Assembly: GCA_037478935.1 (NCBI GenBank)
Contig: JBBFLR010000011.1
Coordinates: forward strand, 1-33,452
Direction of reading: 5' to 3'
Source of the DNA: Candidatus Methanosuratincola sp.
GTDB lineage: Archaea > Thermoproteota > Methanomethylicia > Methanomethylicales > Methanomethylicaceae
DNA: 33,452 nucleotides
A model generated the notes under the pieces. The model was given only the letters and a program-made list of their open reading frames with translations. It did no database searches and had not been told where the DNA came from. A program made the position numbers and the translations under genes. Below are positions 7,798 to 13,610 of the stretch, in pieces (the stretch's first letter is position 1; each line of letters opens with the position of its first letter).

Positions 7798-7807
7798 TTT
7801 ATTTATT
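7798..7807 (+). promoter_or_regulatory. TATA box of the ABC exporter operon
   Basis: TTTATTTATT is centred about 33 bases before the ATG at 7836, predicting a leader of about six bases. It and the minus-strand box at 7733 lie in the same 139-base divergent spacer. Confidence 0.55.
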
Positions 7808-7835
7808 GTAATCGCCAATCTATAGCTGAAATAAA

Positions 7836-8318
7836 ATGAGACAGATCTCACAACCCCTGAGGGCGATGTTCTTAGTGCTCACGGTCTCCACGGTAGGGGT
7901 GGTGGCGCTCCTAGCCGTCTTCCTGAGCGCGCATCCCTACTTCAGCCCTTTCCAGCCTGTTGTCCTGCCGAGGGGTTGGATCGATGCGAACACGTACGTC
8001 TCGGACAACTTCACCATCGCCTCGGGCGAGACTGTAAAGGACATATTCGGCTACGCTGGCGCTGGGGGGCAGTCGATAATGATCCTCGGCGTACAGCCCC
8101 TCTCGATCAGGACCCCCGGGAACATCGACGTGACCTTCAACGGGATCCCGTTCGGTGAAACCTACGTTAACCAAACGCTAGTCACGAACACCTCGATAGC
8201 CTCCTGCTGCTTCGTCACACTCATCCAGGCTGGTGTAGACAACGTGGTCGAGATCAGGTCAAAGGGGTTTGAGGGGGACTTCAGGTACCTGATAGTGATA
8301 CCTACGGGGGGAAGATGA
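7836..8318 (+). CDS. Single-pass extracytoplasmic protein of the ABC cluster, unknown
   Basis: The 160-residue protein has an N-terminal basic stretch and one membrane helix (about residues 10-31, LVLTVSTVGVVALLAVFL), then an outward domain. The exodomain is beta-rich (NFTIASGETVKDIFGYAG, VDNVVEIRSKGF), suggestive of a jelly-roll or cupredoxin-like sandwich. It contains one adjacent cysteine pair (C124-C125, SIASCCFV) and a few N-x-S/T glycosylation sites. I do not recognise the family. It is the first gene of a plus-strand operon; its stop overlaps the next start as ATGA at 8315-8318. The ATG at 7836 follows the TATA box at 7798. Confidence 0.75.
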   Translation: MRQISQPLRAMFLVLTVSTVGVVALLAVFLSAHPYFSPFQPVVLPRGWIDANTYVSDNFTIASGETVKDIFGYAGAGGQSIMILGVQPLSIRTPGNIDVTFNGIPFGETYVNQTLVTNTSIASCCFVTLIQAGVDNVVEIRSKGFEGDFRYLIVIPTGGR

Positions 8319-8641
8319 TGAGAAGGATGATTGTGCTGCCCTTGTTTGCGATCATTTTCACCGCCGCCCTCATCTCTGTCGGACTTTACAGCGAAGTCCA
8401 GTGGTCAGGGCGCGAGCACGACAGAGCCATCCGTGAGGTTCTGGGGTTCCCCAGCATCGCTATCGGGACGAACTACGAAGGGACGAGGAACCCACTGCTG
8501 GAAGTCTTTGTCAGGTCCCTCTATGACGTCCCGGGAGGCTACGACTACATAGTCTCGTCCAGCTTCATTGACACGCCGATGCGTCTGAGGGAGTACAGGG
8601 AGCATATACCCGGGTTCAATTTCACCGCGGTAAAGGGATGA
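8315..8641 (+). CDS. Small single-pass extracytoplasmic protein, unknown
   Basis: This 108-residue protein starts with two Met codons and a basic pair, then one membrane helix (about residues 6-26, VLPLFAIIFTAALISVGLY). About 80 residues follow outside (REVLGFPSIAIGTNYEGTRNP, YDYIVSSSFIDTPM). There is no cysteine. It is not recognised. Its start overlaps the previous stop by four bases and its stop overlaps the permease start by four bases (ATGA at 8638-8641). This implies translational coupling and a fixed stoichiometry with the exporter. Confidence 0.72.
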   Translation: MMRRMIVLPLFAIIFTAALISVGLYSEVQWSGREHDRAIREVLGFPSIAIGTNYEGTRNPLLEVFVRSLYDVPGGYDYIVSSSFIDTPMRLREYREHIPGFNFTAVKG

Positions 8642-9837
8642 TCAGCATGATAAAGAAGCACAAGAACCTGTTGAACTACTCTTTTGACTGCATCAAGAGG
8701 TACAGGATGAGGACTGCCGTGATCCTGATTACATTCCTGGTGGCGACCACCATGATCTCTGCCGTCCTGTTCACGAAGGACGGACTCGAGAGGGAGGCAG
8801 AGCTCAGCGTGGAGGCCGCGCCCGATCTCACCTTGCAGTACCTAAAGGGGGGGCGGATCGAGCTCATGCCCTACTCCTATGCGGACGTGGTGTCCGGGAT
8901 CCCGGGAGTCGAGAAGGTACTCAAGCGGACCTGGGGCTACGCCGGCATCGGGCAGTACACCTTCGTCGTCGTGGGACTGGACCCAGAGGGGTTGGACTAC
9001 TCGAGGGGAGTCATCACCAGTCTTGAGGAGGGGAGGTTCCTGACCCCTGAGGACGAAGGCACCGGGAACATCGTGATCGGCAAGCTGCTGGCTTACATGC
9101 TCAATGTCCGGGTGGGGGACGACATAATCCTCCTCAGCGAGTCGGTCGAGGTGAACAAGTTCCACGTCGTCGGGGTCTTCTCAGACGCCTCCTCGATCTA
9201 CACCGCAGACATGATCATTATGTCGCTCAGCGACGCTGACAGTTTCTTCAGCATGCCAGAGGGGTACTGCACAGACCTGTGCGTATACGTCAGCCCCGCC
9301 GAGGACCCTGTTTCGGTCGCATCCAAGATGAATTCCATCCCGAACCTCCGGGTGCTCGACCAGGACCTCCTCCTCAGGGGTTACAAGGCGGCCTACGGCG
9401 CCCGGGGAGGCATCTTCACCACCCTCTGGACGATCCTGCTCGTCGCAATCGCGCTGATTGCCTTCAGCCAGGCTATAGTGGTCGGGCACGAGTCTCAGTT
9501 CGAGGTCGGGCTCCTGAAGACCTTCGGCTTCTCGACTCTGGACATAATCGAGGTTAGGCTAGTGGAGAGCCTCGTCCTCGGGTTCTTCGCGACATCGCTG
9601 GGGATGCTCCTAGGGTTCTCGTACGCCGCCTTCTTCAACGCCCCCGGGCTGGTGGACATACTCTTAGGGTGGGCGTACCTCCCTAGGGAGTTCCGCCTCC
9701 CCGTGTACGCGAGCCTCCAGTCGATCTCCTCGATCTATGCCGTGACGGTCATACCACTCCTGATAACGACCGTGGTCCCGGCCTGGCTCAACGCGATCAC
9801 CGACCCAGAGCTTGCGATGAGGAGGGCTGCCGCATGA
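8638..9837 (+). CDS. FtsX/MacB-like ABC transporter permease
   Basis: The 399-residue permease has the MacB/FtsX layout. A first helix (about residues 26-46) is followed by a large outward domain (about 47-260, with the PEDEGTGNIVIGKLLAYMLNV and GDDIILL segments typical of the MacB periplasmic core). Three C-terminal helices follow (about 262-283, 310-335, 364-387) around the coupling segment GLLKTFGFSTLDIIEVRLVES. The outward domain carries a CX3C pair (C211, C215; YCTDLCV). MacB-type systems work by mechanotransmission, driving extrusion of substrates or lipoproteins. The ATPase start overlaps its stop by four bases. The substrate is unknown. Confidence 0.88.
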   Translation: MISMIKKHKNLLNYSFDCIKRYRMRTAVILITFLVATTMISAVLFTKDGLEREAELSVEAAPDLTLQYLKGGRIELMPYSYADVVSGIPGVEKVLKRTWGYAGIGQYTFVVVGLDPEGLDYSRGVITSLEEGRFLTPEDEGTGNIVIGKLLAYMLNVRVGDDIILLSESVEVNKFHVVGVFSDASSIYTADMIIMSLSDADSFFSMPEGYCTDLCVYVSPAEDPVSVASKMNSIPNLRVLDQDLLLRGYKAAYGARGGIFTTLWTILLVAIALIAFSQAIVVGHESQFEVGLLKTFGFSTLDIIEVRLVESLVLGFFATSLGMLLGFSYAAFFNAPGLVDILLGWAYLPREFRLPVYASLQSISSIYAVTVIPLLITTVVPAWLNAITDPELAMRRAAA

Positions 9838-10496
9838 TCGAAGTAAAGAACCTGACAAAGATCTACAACAGGGGCAAGTTCAACGAGACCGCAGCTGTCG
9901 TGGATGTGAGCCTGAAGGTCAAGGACAAGTCGATAGTCGCCTTAACCGGGCCGAGTGGCTGCGGCAAGACGACCATACTCAGCATGATCGGGCTCATACT
10001 AACTCCGACCTCAGGTGAGATCCTCTACGACGGAGAGAACGTCCTCCTGGCATCTGACTTCTGGAGGACAATTTACAGGAGGCAGAACTTCGGTTTCATA
10101 TTCCAGCACATAAACCTGCTGCCGCAGTACACGACGCTCGAGAACATACTCCTCCCGCTCTACTCCTCGGACATCGAACCCTGGGATTACGAGGGGAAGG
10201 CTAGGGAGTGGCTCGCGAAACTCGGCATTGCGGACCGGGCCGAGCACCTCGTAGAGCAGCTCTCCGGAGGGGAGCAGCAGAGGGCGGCCTTCGTCCGCGC
10301 GCTGATCAAGGAGCCGAAGTACATCTTTGCGGACGAGCCGACTGTCTTCGTGGACGAAGAGACCTCACGGATAATCTACAACGTCTTCTCCTCGCTTAGG
10401 GACAGCGGCAAGACCGTTCTGCTCTCTACGCACGACCCTGAGCTCATGAAGATAGCGGACGACACATACCGGTTCTGCAAGGGCAGGCTGGTGTGA
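9834..10496 (+). CDS. ABC transporter ATP-binding protein (MacB/LolD-like)
   Basis: The 220-residue cytosolic ATPase pairs with the permease just upstream. Visible motifs are Walker A GPSGCGKTT (residues 39-47), the Q-loop in IFQHINLLPQYTT, signature LSGGEQQR, Walker B YIFADEPT and the His switch STHD. The D-loop reads VDEETS rather than the usual LD-type sequence, and the segment after Walker B is short on the common LDP pattern; both are mild oddities. The start ATG overlaps the permease stop (ATGA at 9834-9837). Length and motif order match LolD/MacB-type exporters. Confidence 0.93.
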   Translation: MIEVKNLTKIYNRGKFNETAAVVDVSLKVKDKSIVALTGPSGCGKTTILSMIGLILTPTSGEILYDGENVLLASDFWRTIYRRQNFGFIFQHINLLPQYTTLENILLPLYSSDIEPWDYEGKAREWLAKLGIADRAEHLVEQLSGGEQQRAAFVRALIKEPKYIFADEPTVFVDEETSRIIYNVFSSLRDSGKTVLLSTHDPELMKIADDTYRFCKGRLV

Positions 10497-10556
10497 GCGG
10501 GAAGGATCGATCCGCAGGTTCAAAGTCCTGGTACAAAAATTTGCGAATGTTTAGGA

Positions 10557-10633
10557 TGGCGGGCCTGAAGGGATTTGAACCCTTGGCCAATGGGTTAAGA
10601 GCCCATCGCTCTACCGTACTGAGCTACAGGCCC
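10557..10633 (-). tRNA. tRNA-Lys (anticodon CTT)
   Basis: The minus strand folds fully: acceptor GGGCCTG/CAGGCCC, D-stem GCTC/GAGC, anticodon stem ATGGG/CCCAT around CTCTTAA, T-stem AAGGG/CCCTT with TTCAAAT. Anticodon CTT reads the Lys codon AAG. The discriminator is G and CCA is encoded. No intron is present. A T5 run lies about 15 bases past the 3' end on the minus strand (10536-10542) as a terminator. Confidence 0.97.
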
Positions 10634-10661
10634 GTCCGACTTTTCCATTTGGGAGGTGTAA

Positions 10662-10667
10662 TTTAAA
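10662..10667. promoter_or_regulatory. Palindromic TATA box shared by tRNA-Lys and dphB
   Basis: TTTAAA is a perfect palindrome. Its centre is about 27 bases from a plus-strand start near 10691 (14 bases before the dphB ATG) and about 31 bases from the 5' end of tRNA-Lys on the minus strand. No other TATA-like element is seen between the two genes, so one box probably serves both. Confidence 0.5.
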
Positions 10668-10703
10668 AGTATCGCTCTATGGATATCCAATGGGTGGTTG
10701 TAT

Positions 10704-11495
10704 ATGCCTCCGCTTACGTTCATTGGGCTCGGCCTGCACGATGAGAAGGGGATCAGCCTGCGCGGCCTCGAGCGTGCCCGGGCGGCGGACCTCGTCCTCT
10801 TCGAGCACTACACGAACGTGATGCCGGGGCTGAGCCTGGAATCGCTGGGCAGGATCGTCGGAAAGGAGATCAGGACAGTCGGGAGGAGGGAGGTCGAAGA
10901 CGGCAAAGCGATACTTGATGCCGCCTCTCATGGCGAGGTTGCCCTTCTCGTGGCCGGAGACCCGTTCGTGGCCACGACGCACGTCGATCTGAGGCTTAGG
11001 GCGATCAAGAGGGGCATAAAGGTCGAGGTTGTGAACGCCCCTTCGATCATATCGGTGGCGCCTGGGGCTGTGGGGCTGCAGAACTACAAGTTCGGGAAAT
11101 CTGCGACGATAACCTTCCCAGAGCCGATCTCAATGGTACCATACGAGACTCTGAAGACGAACAGGGGCCTCGGTCTGCACACGCTCTTCTTCCTCGACCT
11201 CCGGGTGGAGGAGGGGCGTTTCATGAAGGCGGGGGAGGCGATCAGCCTCCTGCTCGAGATGGAGGAGGAGCAGAGGGGAGGCGTGGTCTCAGGCGACACG
11301 CTCATGGTAGTTCTGGCAAGGGCAGGCTCCCCCTCCCAGCTGGTCAGGGCCGGCAGGGCTTCCGACCTTCGCCCTCTGGAGTTCGGCCCCCCTCCCCACT
11401 CCCTGATTGTTCCTGGGCGCCTCCACTTCATGGAGGCAGAGGCCCTGACGCTCATAGCCGGGGCGGATGAGGATCTCGTGAGGGGATGTCTTTGA
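10704..11495 (+). CDS. dphB: Diphthine synthase (DphB/Dph5)
   Basis: DphB methylates the modified histidine of elongation factor 2 with S-adenosylmethionine to form diphthine. The 263-residue protein is a typical tetrapyrrole-methylase-fold member: N-terminal LTFIGLGLHDEKGIS, FEHYTN, the glycine-rich ALLVAGDPFVATTH, the middle INAPSI-type VVNAPSIISVAP, the YKFGKSATI segment and C-terminal LIVPGRLHFMEAEAL. ATG at 10704 is chosen because GGGTGG lies six bases upstream and it gives the family's usual N-terminus; a TTG six bases earlier is less likely. The DUF357 gene overlaps its end. Confidence 0.94.
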   Translation: MPPLTFIGLGLHDEKGISLRGLERARAADLVLFEHYTNVMPGLSLESLGRIVGKEIRTVGRREVEDGKAILDAASHGEVALLVAGDPFVATTHVDLRLRAIKRGIKVEVVNAPSIISVAPGAVGLQNYKFGKSATITFPEPISMVPYETLKTNRGLGLHTLFFLDLRVEEGRFMKAGEAISLLLEMEEEQRGGVVSGDTLMVVLARAGSPSQLVRAGRASDLRPLEFGPPPHSLIVPGRLHFMEAEALTLIAGADEDLVRGCL

Positions 11496-11782
11496 GCTTC
11501 GAGGAAGAGGCAAGGAAGAAACTAGAAAGATACATTGCAGCGACGGAGAGGGTGTTCAGGACGATGGAGGTCTCCCTGCCGAATGAGGATTCACTGCGTA
11601 GGCAGGCAGAGGAGAACATAAGGCTGTCGAAGATCTACTTCGAGGACAGCAAGTATTATTTCGGAAAGCAGGACTATATTACAGCGCTCGTCTGCATCGC
11701 TTACTGTGAGGGGATAATCGATGCTTGCAGGAACATGGGGTGGCTCAGATACGAGTGGACCTTCGGATCCACGCCCGGCTGA
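11486..11782 (+). CDS. DUF357 family protein
   Basis: The 98-residue, mostly helical protein matches the archaeal DUF357 (COG1849) family of unknown function. Visible family features are the amphipathic start EEEARKKLERYI, NIRLSKIYFEDSKYY and the conserved ALVCIAYCEGIIDACRNMGW. The predicted fold is a helical bundle resembling TPR/HEPN-like small proteins. The ATG at 11486 overlaps the end of dphB by ten bases. A TTG at 11492 would sit six bases behind GAGGGG and overlap the stop as TTGA, and may be the real start. A role in RNA or translation is suggested only by the neighbour dphB. Confidence 0.85.
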   Translation: MSLSFEEEARKKLERYIAATERVFRTMEVSLPNEDSLRRQAEENIRLSKIYFEDSKYYFGKQDYITALVCIAYCEGIIDACRNMGWLRYEWTFGSTPG

Positions 11783-11810
11783 GCGGCAGCCAGGAATGTC
11801 GGGGGTGTGA

Positions 11811-12275
11811 CTGACGGGCAAGATCGTCCTCGCTGCCGGATGCTTCGACCTGCTCCACTACGGGCACCTCCGCTACCTCGAGGAGGCAAAGAAGCTGGCG
11901 GGGCCGGGCGGCGAGCTCGTCGTCGTCGTGGCCAGGGACGCGACGGTACTGAAGAGGAAGGGGAGGCCGCCTGTCATGAACGAGGAGCACAGGAGGGAGC
12001 TCGTCGAGGCGCTGAAGCCCGTAGACAGGGCAATCCTGGGGGGAGTCGACTTCGACACCAAGGCGATCCTCGATTCGCTCACGCCGGACATAGTCGCCCT
12101 CGGGTACGACCAGGAAGACCTCGCCGATGTGATCCGCCGGGAGGGGTTCCGGGGCGAGATAATCCGGCTCGGCAAATACGGAGACATAAGCTCCTCTAAG
12201 ATCAGGGCCCTCCTGAACTCTGGCCTGGCAAAGCGCCTCAGCGAGGGCGAAACTCGGGCGGATGGTCGCGGTTAA
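11811..12275 (+). CDS. ribL: FAD synthase (RibL), non-canonical start
   Basis: RibL transfers AMP from ATP to FMN to make FAD in archaea. The 154-residue protein shows the nucleotidyltransferase motif GCFDLLHYGHL (HYGH at residues 16-19), the KRKGRPPVMNEEHR segment, ALGYDQED and the second ATP-site motif SSSKIRALL. The frame has no ATG, GTG or TTG before the HxGH motif. It opens right after a TGA (11808-11810) with CTG at 11811, five bases behind a GGGGG ribosome-binding sequence, and I take that CTG as the start. An in-frame ATG at 11796 lies before the TGA. The first canonical start, ATG 11928 reached by frame scanning, would delete the catalytic motif. ribK, the preceding step in the pathway, ends inside it on the other strand. 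Confidence 0.8.
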   Translation: MTGKIVLAAGCFDLLHYGHLRYLEEAKKLAGPGGELVVVVARDATVLKRKGRPPVMNEEHRRELVEALKPVDRAILGGVDFDTKAILDSLTPDIVALGYDQEDLADVIRREGFRGEIIRLGKYGDISSSKIRALLNSGLAKRLSEGETRADGRG

Positions 12276-12939
12276 GGAATACCTTCAGCTGGACCATGTC
12301 CCCGTCCCTCAGCCCGAACCTCTTCCTCAGGTTCTCCGGGGCAATTATCTCCAGCACTTCCTTCCCGTAGTGGGTCCGGTGTATCATCAGGATAGCCCCG
12401 TCCGCAATGTCGTTCACCTTCGCTAGGAAGCACTTCACGTCCCCGTAGGTCCTCTCGGAATTCGTGAAGCCCTTTATTGTGATCCCGGGAAGCGCCTCGA
12501 GCTCGGTCCTCGCTTTTATGTCTGCCGCGGACCTGAGCCTCAGGTTCAGCGTGCCCGGAAAAGGGGCGAATCCGAGCTTCTCCGAGAACTGTTCCCTGTA
12601 GCCGCTCTTGGTGACATAATAAGCCCCTTCACCGAATCCGGAGAAGACGTAGCCGTTGAGGAACTTGACATTGTCGATCCCCTCGAGCCCCATCCTTAGC
12701 GCGTCGTAGACCTCCCTTATCGCGCCCATACCCTTCTCGGTTATCATCACGAGCTGCCCGTCCGGGGTCAGTTCCCGCGCGACGTACCCCATCTCAGCGA
12801 GCTCGAGGAGGCGCCTGGATGCCGTCTGCTGCGAGACGCCGATCATCCTGCCAAAGTCCGAGGTGCCGAGCAGTATCTGCCTTGTGTGCCCCCCCATCTT
12901 GAAGATCTGGAGGAGTGCGAACCAGAGATCACCTTCCAA
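12238..12939 (-). CDS. ribK: CTP-dependent riboflavin kinase with HTH domain (RibK)
   Basis: RibK phosphorylates riboflavin with CTP to give FMN. The 233-residue protein has an N-terminal winged helix (residues about 15-90, FGRMIGVSQQTASRRLLELAEMGYV) and the archaeal riboflavin-kinase barrel, marked by GYVFSGFGEGAYYV, FPGTLNLRL and LRKRFGLRDGDMVQLKV. The HTH fusion is common in archaeal RibK and may allow autoregulation. The start is TTG at 12939, one base behind the stop of the EndoV-like gene. Its 3' end overlaps ribL tail to tail by 38 bases. Both FMN and FAD steps are thus adjacent on opposite strands. Confidence 0.92.
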   Translation of the reverse strand: MEGDLWFALLQIFKMGGHTRQILLGTSDFGRMIGVSQQTASRRLLELAEMGYVARELTPDGQLVMITEKGMGAIREVYDALRMGLEGIDNVKFLNGYVFSGFGEGAYYVTKSGYREQFSEKLGFAPFPGTLNLRLRSAADIKARTELEALPGITIKGFTNSERTYGDVKCFLAKVNDIADGAILMIHRTHYGKEVLEIIAPENLRKRFGLRDGDMVQLKVFLNRDHPPEFRPR

Positions 12940-12940
12940 T

Positions 12941-13573
12941 TCAGGATCTGCCCTCCATGGCCCTCTTACTGTATAGGTCCGCGAGAAATAAAGGCTCTGG
13001 TAGCCTGTGCCCCCTCATGCAACTGATCACGATCCCGATCGCGCTCTCCGGGTTCATCCTGTGTCCCGCACTGACGAATAGTCTGCCCCCGCCGGCGGTT
13101 CGGATCACCCTCCCGACCTCTTTTCCGTATGCAATAAGGCGGTCGCCCGACACCTCCCCGCCCTCGAACGATAGCGGAGATAGGCAGACCCCTAATGTGG
13201 GGACGTCGAAGGCGACCCCGAAGTGCGAGGCTGCGCCGAGCCCCTCAGGATGGAACGCGCCGTGCCCGTTCACCATGTATACCGATGCCTTTGTTTTCAG
13301 CTTCCTGAATAGCGCGGCAAAAAACCGCATCTCCCTGAACCCGAGGAAGCCGGGCATGTAGGGTATGGGCGCAGCCCCGGATGCCGTCTCCGCCTCGACC
13401 TCCTCCATGGCAGGCAAGCTCAGCACGACCGCCGCGGCGCACCCCTCTTCCCCCCTGTAGGAGACGTCCACCCCGCAGACCAAACGGACCTCTCTAGGCG
13501 GTTCGAATGAGACCTTCCTGGCTAAGGAGCGCTGCGCCCTCTTGGCCTTTTCGGTGTCGAAAGGGTGTTTGAT
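12941..13573 (-). CDS. Endonuclease V-like protein with altered active site
   Basis: Endonuclease V cleaves DNA or RNA next to deaminated bases such as inosine. The family landmarks are present: CGVDVSY, PYMPGFLGFRE, GHGAFHPEGLGAASHFG, VPTLGV and EPLFLADLYS. The second metal-binding Asp (VDG in relatives, D110 in Thermotoga) is Asn here (MVNGHG), and the usual GVAKS lysine is Leu (GVCLS). The first canonical start, TTG at 13483, would remove the conserved N-terminal helix and strand (DTEKAKRAQRSLARKVSF). The frame stays open to 13597. I place the start tentatively at ATC 13573, nine bases behind GGAAGGGGG, giving 210 residues. It lies between sepS and ribK, one base before ribK. Confidence 0.78.
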   Translation of the reverse strand: MKHPFDTEKAKRAQRSLARKVSFEPPREVRLVCGVDVSYRGEEGCAAAVVLSLPAMEEVEAETASGAAPIPYMPGFLGFREMRFFAALFRKLKTKASVYMVNGHGAFHPEGLGAASHFGVAFDVPTLGVCLSPLSFEGGEVSGDRLIAYGKEVGRVIRTAGGGRLFVSAGHRMNPESAIGIVISCMRGHRLPEPLFLADLYSKRAMEGRS

Positions 13574-13610
13574 GCGCTGCCGCCCCCTTCCCGCGCCTCA
13601 ATGGCTTCGG

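Noticed and set aside
10515-10535. T-arm-like sequence GGTTCAAAGTCC before tRNA-Lys
   Set aside because: It has one extra base compared with a T-loop and no flanking cloverleaf; probably coincidence.
11807-12199. Plus-strand frame of 130 residues starting GTG at 11807
   Set aside because: Its Arg/Gly-rich product has no family features and lies in a shifted frame over the real RibL sequence.
12238-12275. Possible frameshift merging ribL and ribK
   Set aside because: They are on opposite strands and each has complete C-terminal motifs; the overlap is tail to tail.
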